Shown: positions 45,297 through 53,809 of the stretch, in pieces | Layout of the letters: every line of letters starts with the position of its first letter | Position numbering within the stretch: the first letter of the stretch is position 1 | Assembly (NCBI RefSeq): GCF_003290085.1 | Contig: NZ_QMKJ01000002.1 | Span: 855,150 to 919,149, forward strand | From: Aliidiomarina sp. B3213 | GTDB lineage: Bacteria; Pseudomonadota; Gammaproteobacteria; Enterobacterales; Alteromonadaceae | Length of the DNA stretch: 64,000 nucleotides | Reading direction: 5' to 3' | The notes under the pieces: generated by a model | Told to the model about the DNA's origin: nothing | The model's database searches: none | What the model saw: the letters and a program-made list of their open reading frames with translations, nothing else | Made by a program: the position numbers and the translations under genes

Positions 45297-46447
45297 TATT
45301 CAGCCTTTGGACTTAGTCTCAATATTTTCGCATTCTCACGCTCGTCGGTAAGCGCGTAAACATAGCCTTGTGGCCCTACTGCAACTTGGCGAATTCGGTA
45401 GTCCATAGCTATTGGTTCGTAGTGCATCACTCGACCGTCTTCAATTTCCATGCGAGCAATTTGTTGTCCACGCAATGCGCCCGCAAGAATGTTGCCTTGC
45501 CATTGTGGGAATACATCACCTTGGTAAAAAGTCATGCCAGACACTGCGATAGAAGGTGTCCAGTGCCAAATAGGTTGTTCTAAACCGTCTTTGTGAGTGC
45601 CTTGAGAAACAGCAAGTTCTCCGCCGCCGTATTCTTCACCGTAAGTGATCAGTGGCCAACCGTAATTGTGCCCTGCCATTGGGTGGTTAATTTCGTCACC
45701 CCCTTGCGGACCATGCTCTACAGACCACATGGTGCCTGTGCTTGGCTGAATATCGATACCTTGAACGTTGCGGTGGCCATAGGACCAAATCTCTGACTGT
45801 GCGTCTGCGTCATTCACAAACGGGTTGTCGGAAGGGATGCTGCCATTAGCGTGAATACGAATGATCGTCCCGGTATGGCTGTCGAGCTCTTGGGCTTGCA
45901 TCATTTGGTGTCCGCGATCGCCTAAACCGAGGAATAAATACTGACCGTCGTCACTAAAAGTCATGCGACCGCCATAGTGTCTGCCGCCTTCTACTTTTGG
46001 CTCGCCACTGAATACACGGGTGAAATCTTGTAGTTCGTTGCCAACAATACGCGCATGGGCAACGGCTGTACTGGTAATAGTGCTTCCCGGAGACTCGGGT
46101 TCTGAGTAGCTAATATAAATACGCTGTGACGTTTCAAAGTCGGGGGCCAGAACTACGTCTAATAAACCACCTTGGTTTCTCACTTTTACTTCAGGCAAGC
46201 CTGCTAGGGGCTCTCCTAATGTGCCGTCGGATTCCACAATACGAATCCGCCCGGGTAGTTCCGTAACGAGCATGCGACCATCTGGCATGAATGAAATACC
46301 CCAAGGGCGTACAAGGCCAGAAGCTACCGTTTCTACTTCAATGTCTGCCCAGCGCGTTTCAATGGTTGTTCCGTGGTCGTCCGCGCTAGCTGCATGAGTT
46401 GTACTCATTAGTGCTGTCGTTAATAAACTTAATGTTAACTTTTTCAT
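45296..46447 (-). CDS. PQQ-dependent soluble aldose sugar dehydrogenase (YliI/Asd-like)
   Basis: The 383-aa periplasmic enzyme oxidises aldose sugars with PQQ. It has a signal peptide (about 1-23) and a six-bladed propeller of the GSDH family (GLVRPWGISFMPDGRMLVTELPGRIRI; GRHYGGRMTFSDDGQYLFLGLGDRG; WSYGHRNVQGID; EHGPQGGDEIN; NYGWPLITYG). The catalytic-type His is in RHYGGR and the PQQ-binding Arg/His in YGHRNVQG. ATG 46447 follows GGGAG by 5 nt. It is translationally coupled to the PqqU-like receptor downstream and lies 57 bp after the oxyR stop. No PQQ synthesis genes are present in the window. Confidence 0.88.
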   Translation of the reverse strand: MKKLTLSLLTTALMSTTHAASADDHGTTIETRWADIEVETVASGLVRPWGISFMPDGRMLVTELPGRIRIVESDGTLGEPLAGLPEVKVRNQGGLLDVVLAPDFETSQRIYISYSEPESPGSTITSTAVAHARIVGNELQDFTRVFSGEPKVEGGRHYGGRMTFSDDGQYLFLGLGDRGHQMMQAQELDSHTGTIIRIHANGSIPSDNPFVNDADAQSEIWSYGHRNVQGIDIQPSTGTMWSVEHGPQGGDEINHPMAGHNYGWPLITYGEEYGGGELAVSQGTHKDGLEQPIWHWTPSIAVSGMTFYQGDVFPQWQGNILAGALRGQQIARMEIEDGRVMHYEPIAMDYRIRQVAVGPQGYVYALTDERENAKILRLSPKAE

Positions 46448-46504
46448 GTTCACTCCCTGTTGCGTTGTTGCTAGTTATACGCAATACATTCATTTTGAGA
46501 TTCA

Positions 46505-47419
46505 TTACTTCAACGTGTTTATAGGCATGAGTTCTGCCAAGGTTTCCGCCACTTTTCTAAAGGTTTGGCGGCGGCTAGTGGTGGGGCGAAATACCACCCC
46601 AATTTCCCGATATGCGTCACCGTCTACTGGATTGGTAATAATCATTTCACTGTTGTCTAAAATACCTTGGTCTATGGCAAGTTGCGGCATAAATGTGGCA
46701 CCCTCTAGCGACTCTGCCATTTGCACCAAACTATGAATGCTCGACGCAGTAAACGGATTTATTTTCTTGGTATTTCCCAGTCGGCATGCTGTAACCGCGT
46801 GCCCACTCAGGCAATGCTCTCTTTCAAGTAGGAAAATGCTTTGGTCCGGCAAGTTGTTGTAGTCGAACGGGTCGCCTAATTGGTCGTAAATTTTAGGGTG
46901 TACTACAAACTTAAAAGGATCACGACCGACTACCCATTGTTGGTTGCCATGAATATCTACCGGAACGGCAAGAATAAGCATATCGAGTTCGCCGTCTCGA
47001 AGTAGGTTAAGTAGCTGCTGGGTGGTGTCTTCGCGAATATGAAGTTGAAGCTTTGGATACTGGGCCCGTAAAGTTTGTGTTAACCGCCCTAGAAGAAACG
47101 GGCCAATAGTAGGAATACAACCCACACGCAAAGGGCCTTCCATTATGCTTCCCTTGCTTTGCGCATAATTTACCAATTCTTCGGTATGAGTAAGAATATT
47201 CCTTGCTCGGTCGACAATTTCCTCACCCATGGCAGTAAACAGAAACGATTTATGGTCGCGCTCAATAAGCTGACAGCCGAGCTGCTCCTCAAGGTTTTGA
47301 ATGCCGCTACTTAATGTGGATTGGCTCACAAACGAAGCCTGCGCGGCACGGTTGAAGTTCTGGTGTTGATGCAAGGCAAGTAAATAGGTCAGATTCTTGA
47401 GGCTGGGTAGCTTCGCCAT
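46505..47419 (-). CDS. oxyR: hydrogen-peroxide sensor LysR-type regulator OxyR
   Basis: The 304-aa protein has an N-terminal winged helix (LKNLTYLLALHQHQNFNRAAQASFVSQSTLSSGIQNLEEQLG in outline) and a LysR effector domain with GPLRVGCIPTIGPFLLGRLTQTL. The motif EREHCLSGHAVTAC puts Cys203 and Cys212 nine residues apart, exactly as the redox pair C199/C208 of E. coli OxyR. It should activate peroxide defence genes on disulfide formation. The start follows AAGGAGCGATTT. Here it lies upstream of the PQQ genes on the same strand. Confidence 0.85.
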   Translation of the reverse strand: MAKLPSLKNLTYLLALHQHQNFNRAAQASFVSQSTLSSGIQNLEEQLGCQLIERDHKSFLFTAMGEEIVDRARNILTHTEELVNYAQSKGSIMEGPLRVGCIPTIGPFLLGRLTQTLRAQYPKLQLHIREDTTQQLLNLLRDGELDMLILAVPVDIHGNQQWVVGRDPFKFVVHPKIYDQLGDPFDYNNLPDQSIFLLEREHCLSGHAVTACRLGNTKKINPFTASSIHSLVQMAESLEGATFMPQLAIDQGILDNSEMIITNPVDGDAYREIGVVFRPTTSRRQTFRKVAETLAELMPINTLK

Positions 47420-47540
47420 AAATCGCTCCTTAATCTTATAATTCGATTAGTATAATTCCTTTTATTCGATTTTGTCCACGCAGGGTTTGGGCTAACATTT
47501 TCTTGCTCAAACGGATCTTTTGTCACAAAAGGTTCATTTT

Positions 47541-47638
47541 TAGGGGGTATCATTCCTTTCAGTTTCCCCCTGGGAACGGTTGTTGCTAATTTAAACCGTA
47601 ACATTGCGCCCGCTATTCCCCATAGCGGGCTTTTTTTT
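47541..47638 (+). ncRNA. candidate small RNA, three hairpins ending in a terminator
   Basis: The 341-bp gap between oxyR and uppP (47420-47760) holds no gene but a compact structure. Stem AGGGGG/CCCCCT (47542-47547 with 47566-47571) is followed by ACGGTT/AACCGT (47576-47581 with 47594-47599) and then a strong terminator hairpin. No coding frame of note ends here, so the terminator needs an upstream transcript. A clear promoter was not found; TATAAT at 47451-47456 is one candidate -10, which would give a longer RNA. Confidence 0.45.
47608..47638 (+). terminator. intrinsic terminator upstream of uppP
   Basis: GCCCGCTA (47608-47615) pairs with TAGCGGGC (47623-47630) around a 7-nt loop, followed by eight T (47631-47638). 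The T-run exists only on the + strand, so it ends a rightward transcript lying between oxyR and uppP. Confidence 0.85.
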
Positions 47639-47760
47639 GCCTGTTGTTTTTTTATCTATTCATGTTGGCGCTAGCTGTTTCTAAGCAACGTTTCTGCTAA
47701 ACTTTCAGCCTACTAAAAGACTCTCTTTCTTCGATAAAAATTATAATCAGAGACCATTTC

Positions 47761-48558
47761 ATGGAATACATTACCGCAATTATTTTAGCGTTGGTGCAAG
47801 GGATTACCGAGTTCTTACCTGTTTCTAGTCAAGCCCATTTAGTGCTAGCTGGCGAATGGTTCGGTGAGGTTTACCAGGGTTTAGACTTCGACGTAATTTT
47901 ACATGCGGGTTCGTTGGTAGCGGTTGTGACTTATTTCCGGCACGAGTTATTTGCCATGGCAAAAGACTGGACTGGTTCGCTGGTGGGCGGTGAACGCACC
48001 AAAGACTCGAAGCTAGCGTGGTGGGTTATTATCGGCACTATCCCTGCGGGGGCGCTGGGCATTTTACTGAAAGACTATGCTGAAACAATTCTAAGAAGCC
48101 CATGGATTATGGCAACAGCGCTTATTGTTTTCGGGCTATTTTTAGGATTAGCGGACTGGAAAGGTCGCGGCAAACGCACTGAATACGACTTAAATTTAAA
48201 AGACGTTATCGTGATTGGCTTTTCTCAAGCGCTGGCGCTTATCCCAGGAACTTCTCGTTCGGGCATTACTATGACAGCCGCATTGTTTTTAGGTATGTCT
48301 AGGGAAGCTTCTGCTCGTTTTTCTTTCTTGTTGTCAGTACCTGTGATTGCGGCCGCGGGACTGCTTTACACCATAGAGCTTGTGCAACAAGGCACAACTA
48401 TGGGGTTAGGTCCGCTGTTGGTAGGCTTTATTGTCGCGGTGGTGAGTACCTATGCGTGTATTCATTACTTTTTAGCATTCATAAAGCGTATCGGAATGCA
48501 GCCGTTTGTTATTTATCGTGTGTTATTAGGCTTACTGATTATTGGAGCAGTTTGGTGA
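47761..48558 (+). CDS. uppP: undecaprenyl-diphosphate phosphatase
   Basis: The 265-aa inner-membrane enzyme (BacA family) recycles undecaprenyl pyrophosphate to the monophosphate carrier for cell-wall synthesis, and its overproduction gives bacitracin resistance. The catalytic motifs QGITEFLPVSSQAHL (near residue 17-30) and PGTSRSG (near 165) are intact, with about eight helices. A TATAAT at 47742-47747 lies shortly upstream. The stop overlaps the apbE start by one base (TGATG). Confidence 0.95.
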   Translation: MEYITAIILALVQGITEFLPVSSQAHLVLAGEWFGEVYQGLDFDVILHAGSLVAVVTYFRHELFAMAKDWTGSLVGGERTKDSKLAWWVIIGTIPAGALGILLKDYAETILRSPWIMATALIVFGLFLGLADWKGRGKRTEYDLNLKDVIVIGFSQALALIPGTSRSGITMTAALFLGMSREASARFSFLLSVPVIAAAGLLYTIELVQQGTTMGLGPLLVGFIVAVVSTYACIHYFLAFIKRIGMQPFVIYRVLLGLLIIGAVW

Positions 48559-49589
48559 TGAAAACAGTATTCAAATGGGTAAGTTTACTTTGCTTAGGTA
48601 TATTCCTTAGCGCTTGTTCAAAAGAGCCTGAAACACTACAAGGCAATATTTTTGGAACGTTTTTCCAGGTGACTATTGCAGGCTCTGAGCGTTATGAGCG
48701 AGAAGAAGTAGAGCAAGGTGTACTTGAAGTTCTTAATCGAGTAGACATGCAAATGTCGACCTATAAAGAACAGTCGAATTTAATGCAGCTTAACCAAGCG
48801 CCAGTGGGTGTTCCTTTTCCAGTTCCAGCTGAGCTATTTGAAGTATTAGAACTTTCATTAGACGTGTCTGAAGCCTCGGGTGGAGCGTTCGACAACACCG
48901 TAGGTGGTCTTGTTAATTTGTGGGGGTTCGGTCCTGAAGGTCGGGTAACTTCGGCCCCACCAAATGAATTGTTGCAAACACGCCTAGCGCGGGTGGGTTA
49001 CAACAAAGTAGAACTAGATGCGCAAAACCAAACCGCCACAAGACTTGCTGATGTGTTCATTGACCTTTCAGGTATTGCTAAGGGTTATGCGGTAGACCAA
49101 GTTAGTGAGTATTTACTAGATTTAGGCATCGAGAACTTCTTAGTGAATATAGGCGGAGACTTGCGCAGCCAAGGTAAACGCAGCGAAGATGCTATGTGGC
49201 GTGTGGGCATTGAAGTTCCTACAGACCAACGACAAATGGCGCAACATATTTTGCCGCTTACCAATATGGCAATTTTAGGCTCCGGAGACTACCGAAATTA
49301 TTTTGAAGAAAATGGTGTGCGCTATTCGCATACTATAAATCCGACAAACGGTCGCCCGATTGCTCACCGGTTGGCCGCTGTACATGTGTTGCTCGAGTCT
49401 GCGGCAGAGGCTGATGCTTGGGCCACCGCGTTACTTGTGTTGGGAGAGCAGCGTGGGTTATCGCTAGCAAACGAGTTGGGTATTGATGCTGTTTTCATTT
49501 ACCGCGAAGGTAATGATTTTGCGACCTTAATGTCGAATAGTTTTAAAGCTAATCATGAAGCACAGCTAGAAATTCCAACTGTACTATAA
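48558..49589 (+). CDS. apbE: FAD:protein FMN transferase, lipoprotein
   Basis: The 343-aa enzyme attaches FMN covalently to Thr/Ser of flavoproteins such as NqrB/NqrC and RnfG/D. It has a lipobox LSAC (lipidated Cys about 18). Family motifs are YKEQSNLMQLNQ, SGGAFDNTVGGLVNLWGFGP, DLSGIAKGYAVDQVSEYL, NIGGDLRSQGK and SHTINPTNGRP. ATG 48558 is chosen because it gives a clean lipoprotein signal and overlaps the uppP stop. Longer in-frame extensions lie inside uppP and are unlikely. Confidence 0.93.
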   Translation: MKTVFKWVSLLCLGIFLSACSKEPETLQGNIFGTFFQVTIAGSERYEREEVEQGVLEVLNRVDMQMSTYKEQSNLMQLNQAPVGVPFPVPAELFEVLELSLDVSEASGGAFDNTVGGLVNLWGFGPEGRVTSAPPNELLQTRLARVGYNKVELDAQNQTATRLADVFIDLSGIAKGYAVDQVSEYLLDLGIENFLVNIGGDLRSQGKRSEDAMWRVGIEVPTDQRQMAQHILPLTNMAILGSGDYRNYFEENGVRYSHTINPTNGRPIAHRLAAVHVLLESAAEADAWATALLVLGEQRGLSLANELGIDAVFIYREGNDFATLMSNSFKANHEAQLEIPTVL

Positions 49590-49609
49590 GTATGTATAAT
49601 TATTTGGCG

Positions 49610-49631
49610 TTACAATTTGATTTCATTGTAA
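49610..49631. repeat. short inverted repeat upstream of mgtE
   Basis: TTACAAT (49610-49616) and ATTGTAA (49625-49631) are exact reverse complements with an 8-bp spacer, 38 bp before the mgtE start. It could be an operator or a weak hairpin; there is no T-run. Confidence 0.35.
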
Positions 49632-49668
49632 AATAAGCTATACCGTCGCATGACACAGGAGATTGGTC

Positions 49669-51021
49669 ATGGCCGTTGAGTCACAAGAACATTTGATAGA
49701 TATGATCGAACAAGGCAATGAAAAAGCCTTGCGCACCATGCTGTCAGACATGGCTTCAGCGGATATTGCAGAGTATATCGACGAACACTTCGAAGTTTAT
49801 AACGCCCTCGCCTTACTTGAAAAAATGACGCCTGAGCAACAGGCTGACGTTTTTGGCTACCTTCGCCCGAACAACCAGCAAGAACTTGCTACCCACATGG
49901 AAATTGGTTTACTCGCCAAGTTATTCCGTGACATGAGTTCAGATGAACGTGCCGACGTGTACGCCATGTTGGACCTAAAACTGCAAGATGCACTCATGCG
50001 CAGAATGGCAAAGCGTGAGCGCGAGGATATGCTGCGGTTGGCAAGTTATGAAGAGGGTTCGGTCGGGGCTGTGATGACCTCAGACTATGCCGCCATTCCT
50101 ATGGGAGGCACGGTTGAAACTGCGTTACGTAGGCTTCGCCAGAGTGCCCCAGAAAAGGAAACTATTTATCAGGCTTATGTAGTCGACAGCGATCATAAAC
50201 TGCATGGCGTAGTGTCTTTGCGTGACTTAATTACCGCGTCACCGGACGACCCGATTGACGACATAATGGTGAAAGACGTAGTGACGTTGACACCCGATAT
50301 GCCACAAGCAGAAGCAGCCAGAATTATCAGCCGCTACGACTTTATTGCGATTCCTATTATTAGCCACGACAATATTCTTGTGGGCATGGTGACCTTCGAT
50401 GACGCGATGGACGTTGTGGAAGAAGAAGACACCGACACCATGCACAAATCGGCAACGGTCGGAAAAATTGATGGCGGTTTGAAAGACGCAAGCCCTATCC
50501 TACTTTACCGCCGACGGATTAATTGGTTGGTTTTGTTAGTGTTTGCCAATATCTTCTCGGGAGCAGGAATCGCCTACTTTGAAGCGACCATTCAAGCGTA
50601 TGGCGCTTTATTGTTCTTCTTACCGTTACTTATTGCTTCCGGCGGTAACACGGGTGCGCAGGCTGCTACGCTTATGGTTCGTGGTATTGCCACAGGTGAA
50701 ATTGCCAGAACCGACTGGTTCCGGATGCTATTCAAGGAACTTACGGTTTCAATTGGTCTTGGTGTAACTATGGCGGTTGCCATTATGGTCGTAGGCTGGT
50801 GGCGCGCCGGTCCGGAAATTATTCTGGTTGTTGCGATCAGTATGTTCTGTATTGTTCTCGTGGGTAGTTTAATTGGGGTACTACTGCCGTTTGTACTTAA
50901 CCGTTTAGGTTGGGACCCTGCTACAGCAAGTACACCTCTGGTCACCACAATTGCAGACACCAGTGGTGTTCTTATCTACTTCGGATTCGCCACAACTATT
51001 CTGAATATCACGCCAACTTAA
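49669..51021 (+). CDS. mgtE: magnesium transporter MgtE
   Basis: The 450-aa protein has an MgtE N-terminal helical superhelix (about 15-125), a CBS-domain pair (about 130-255, Mg2+-sensing gate) and five transmembrane helices (from about 285). The pore motif GGNTGAQAATLMVRGIATGEI is followed by DTSGVLIYFGFA near the end. It imports Mg2+ and closes when cytosolic Mg2+ is high. ATG 49669 is chosen because AGGAG lies 7 nt upstream; a TTG 6 nt earlier is in frame but overlaps it. The leader is too short for an M-box riboswitch. Confidence 0.93.
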   Translation: MAVESQEHLIDMIEQGNEKALRTMLSDMASADIAEYIDEHFEVYNALALLEKMTPEQQADVFGYLRPNNQQELATHMEIGLLAKLFRDMSSDERADVYAMLDLKLQDALMRRMAKREREDMLRLASYEEGSVGAVMTSDYAAIPMGGTVETALRRLRQSAPEKETIYQAYVVDSDHKLHGVVSLRDLITASPDDPIDDIMVKDVVTLTPDMPQAEAARIISRYDFIAIPIISHDNILVGMVTFDDAMDVVEEEDTDTMHKSATVGKIDGGLKDASPILLYRRRINWLVLLVFANIFSGAGIAYFEATIQAYGALLFFLPLLIASGGNTGAQAATLMVRGIATGEIARTDWFRMLFKELTVSIGLGVTMAVAIMVVGWWRAGPEIILVVAISMFCIVLVGSLIGVLLPFVLNRLGWDPATASTPLVTTIADTSGVLIYFGFATTILNITPT

Positions 51022-51076
51022 GTTGCTAAACGCATGCCTTGTTCTAGTCTTTAGGTAGACAAAACAAGGAGTTTTC

Positions 51077-52318
51077 ATGCCAAACATCAATCTTCCTCGC
51101 CTCAAAGAAAGCCTAATGGAGCTTTCTCGTATTGGTTTTAACCCTGATGACAAAGGTATCTACCGTTCGGGTTTTACAGACGCAGACATGGAAGCAAGGC
51201 GATGGCTTATTGATTTGGCCAAGAACGACGGTTTTAGCGCGGACATGGACGGAGCTGGAAACGTATGGTTGGGCTACGACACAGGAAAACATGAGGAAGA
51301 TAGTGCGGTTGTGATGGGCTCGCACTTAGACTCAGTTCCTGCTGGCGGTATGTTTGACGGTAGTTTAGGTGTAATGGCTGGCTTAGAAGTGATGCGTACA
51401 GTTCGCGACCACGAGCTCAACCTGCAACACCCGCTTAAAGTATTAGGAACTGCAGAAGAAGAAGGTCGTTTCGGCGGTATGTTTGGAGTGCAAGCCATTA
51501 CCGGAGATCTCACGCCGGAATGGATCTTGTCTGCACATGATGCTGATGGTGTTTACCTTGCCGATGAGATGAAAAAGCAAGGCCTCGACCCGATGGGGGC
51601 GTTAGATGCAGCGTGGCAAAAAGACCAAATGAAAGCTTATTTGGAACTGCACATAGAACAAGGCCCTGTGCTCGACCTTGAGAAAATTCCATTGGGTGTT
51701 GTAGAAGGTATTTCGGGGGTATTTAAGTGGATTGTGAAACTCAAAGGTAAAGCTGATCACGCAGGTACGGCGCCAATGCATATGCGAAGTGACGCGTTCA
51801 TGGGGTTGGCGGACTTTGCGCACGAAATTCAAAGAATTATTGATGAATGGGGCACGGACATGAGCCGTATTACTGTGGGTAAAGTTGATTTAAAACCAGG
51901 GTATCCGCACACCGTACCAGGAGAAGTCATTTTCACTATCGTTGGCCGAGACATGAGCGAAGATGTCATGAAAGCTTTGTCGGAGGCTTGTGAGCGAACG
52001 CTTCGGGCGATTTCACGAAGACATAGACTGCATTTCGAATATGACGAAGTGAGCTGGTTAGGCCCGAATTACTGCGCCCCAAGTATGATTGATTTGATGG
52101 AGATCAAGGCGAAGGAGCGAGGATGGGAGTATAAAGTAATGCCCAGCGGTGCTGGCCATGACGTGCAATTTTTTACTCATATTACCGAGTCGGGTTTGAT
52201 TTTTATTCCGTCTGTGGGTGGGGTGAGTCATGCACCAGATGAATGGTCGCATTGGCACCATATTGAAATGGGTACAAACTTGCTTCTTGACTGCGCTATT
52301 GAGCGGGCCAGTACATGA
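51077..52318 (+). CDS. M20-family amidohydrolase (hydantoinase/carbamoylase, AllC-like)
   Basis: The 413-aa zinc enzyme belongs to the N-carbamoyl-L-amino-acid hydrolase/allantoate amidohydrolase group. Motifs are MGSHLDSVPAGGMFDGSLGV, TAEEEGRFGGMFG, LELHIEQGPVLDLEKIPLGVVEGI and a late PSGAGHDVQFF, with the C-terminal metal His in GGVSHAPDEWSH. It cleaves a carbamoyl or amide group from an amino acid; the exact substrate is open because no purine or pyrimidine degradation genes are nearby. It follows CAAGGAGTTTTC. Confidence 0.87.
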   Translation: MPNINLPRLKESLMELSRIGFNPDDKGIYRSGFTDADMEARRWLIDLAKNDGFSADMDGAGNVWLGYDTGKHEEDSAVVMGSHLDSVPAGGMFDGSLGVMAGLEVMRTVRDHELNLQHPLKVLGTAEEEGRFGGMFGVQAITGDLTPEWILSAHDADGVYLADEMKKQGLDPMGALDAAWQKDQMKAYLELHIEQGPVLDLEKIPLGVVEGISGVFKWIVKLKGKADHAGTAPMHMRSDAFMGLADFAHEIQRIIDEWGTDMSRITVGKVDLKPGYPHTVPGEVIFTIVGRDMSEDVMKALSEACERTLRAISRRHRLHFEYDEVSWLGPNYCAPSMIDLMEIKAKERGWEYKVMPSGAGHDVQFFTHITESGLIFIPSVGGVSHAPDEWSHWHHIEMGTNLLLDCAIERAST

Positions 52319-52375
52319 AATTCGTAGTTAAGGGGCGTATACTAACGCCTTTAATGGCTTAAAAGTGGTATTGCC

Positions 52376-53806
52376 ATGGAACAAAAAATAGAAGTTCAAG
52401 ACGCGCCTCCGAAGTCGGTTCGTATTCATAAGCCCGATCCCAGCAAAAGTAACAACAGTTACGCACCACGAGATCAAATTTACGTTCGTGAAGTCAAAGG
52501 ACGTGTAGAAACCCTAAGACGAGTGCTTGGTTTCGCGCTTATGGCGGCTTTTGCTTTGTTACCTTGGCTAACTTGGAATGGCGAACAAGCCATTTTACTC
52601 GACATTCTTGACCAGAAGTTCCGTATATTCGGACTGACGCTTTGGCCGCAAGATCTCACTATTTTGGCGTGGATTTTTATGATTGGGGCTTTTGCTCTGT
52701 TCTTGGTCACGACGTTATATGGTCGTGTTTGGTGCGGGTTTACCTGCCCGCAAACTACATGGACTTTTATTTTTATGTGGTTCGAGCGGAAAATTGAGGG
52801 CAGCCGCCACCAACGAATGAAGCTAGATGCTCGCCCCATGGACTTCGACAAGTTCTGGCGTAAAACAGCCAAACATTCTGCTTGGTTGGTTGTTGCTGTA
52901 CTCACCTCGATGACCTTTGTTGGTTACTTCACGGACATACGCGCCCTATTCCAAGAGTTTTTCTTATGGAACAGCAGTGCTTGGGCAACTGGCTGTGTTT
53001 TATTTTTCACCTTTGCGACTTATGGAAATGCGGGTTGGATGCGTGAAATCATGTGCACGCACATTTGCCCATACGCAAGGTTCCAGTCTGCAATGTTCGA
53101 CAAAGACACGTTTATAGTGGCTTACGATGAGAAGCGAGGCGAACCACGAGGGCCGCGTAAGCGTAAAGCGGACTTAGACGAAGTCGGATTAGGTCATTGC
53201 ATCGATTGCCAATTATGTGTGCAGGTATGCCCAACGGGTATCGACATTAGAAATGGGCTGCAATACGAATGTATAAACTGTGGTGCTTGCATTGATGCTT
53301 GCGACGGCGTCATGGATAAAATGAATTACCCTCGCAAGCTGATTAGCTTTACCACGGAAAATCAGCTGGAAGGTAAACGCACCAAGTTATTTCGTTTTAA
53401 AAGTGTAGGCTATGGGTTGGCGTTAACCGTATTAACAGGCTTATTGGTGCTCGACATACTGCTTCGCATTCCACTCGAGTTCGACGTTATTCGTGATCGA
53501 AACTCACTATTTAGAGAAAATCAGCAAGGTTATATTGAAAACGTGTACACCCTACGTGTGATCAACAAGTCGCAAGAAGCTCAAATATATACGTTGAGTG
53601 CACAAGCCGAGGGAGTTGAAGACCTGCAATGGCACGGGCCAACAGAAATTACGTTAGAGGGCGGAAGTACGGAAACCATACCGATTAGTTTGGCCATAGA
53701 CCCCTATTTTCTTGATACGCCCATGAAAGAAGTGACCTTCACTGTGCAGTCGATAAACGAAGAACGCGTGAATATGACCGTTGAATCGAACTTTATTTAT
53801 CGGTAA
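52376..53806 (+). CDS. ccoG: cytochrome cbb3 oxidase accessory protein CcoG (RdxA/FixG)
   Basis: The 476-aa membrane ferredoxin-like protein is thought to reduce copper for assembly of cbb3 oxidase. It has about five transmembrane helices. A NapH-like motif (RVWCGFTCPQTTWTF) and two 4Fe-4S sets (CIDCQLCVQVCP; CINCGACIDACD) precede a C-terminal Ig-like periplasmic domain (about 365-476). It is 3 bp before srkA. The ccoNOP genes are not in the window. Confidence 0.93.
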   Translation: MEQKIEVQDAPPKSVRIHKPDPSKSNNSYAPRDQIYVREVKGRVETLRRVLGFALMAAFALLPWLTWNGEQAILLDILDQKFRIFGLTLWPQDLTILAWIFMIGAFALFLVTTLYGRVWCGFTCPQTTWTFIFMWFERKIEGSRHQRMKLDARPMDFDKFWRKTAKHSAWLVVAVLTSMTFVGYFTDIRALFQEFFLWNSSAWATGCVLFFTFATYGNAGWMREIMCTHICPYARFQSAMFDKDTFIVAYDEKRGEPRGPRKRKADLDEVGLGHCIDCQLCVQVCPTGIDIRNGLQYECINCGACIDACDGVMDKMNYPRKLISFTTENQLEGKRTKLFRFKSVGYGLALTVLTGLLVLDILLRIPLEFDVIRDRNSLFRENQQGYIENVYTLRVINKSQEAQIYTLSAQAEGVEDLQWHGPTEITLEGGSTETIPISLAIDPYFLDTPMKEVTFTVQSINEERVNMTVESNFIYR

Positions 53807-53809
53807 CCC

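Noticed and set aside
46448-46504. Fur box controlling the TonB receptor operon
   Set aside because: No GATAAT-type repeats were found in the gap before the dehydrogenase gene, which agrees with a PQQ rather than iron role.
49590-49668. M-box magnesium riboswitch before mgtE
   Set aside because: The 79-bp gap is too short for the three-helix M-box and shows only one short inverted repeat.
51060-52320. Purine or pyrimidine degradation cluster around the M20 amidohydrolase
   Set aside because: Neighbours are mgtE and ccoG; no hydantoinase, allantoinase or permease gene is adjacent, so no pathway assignment was made.
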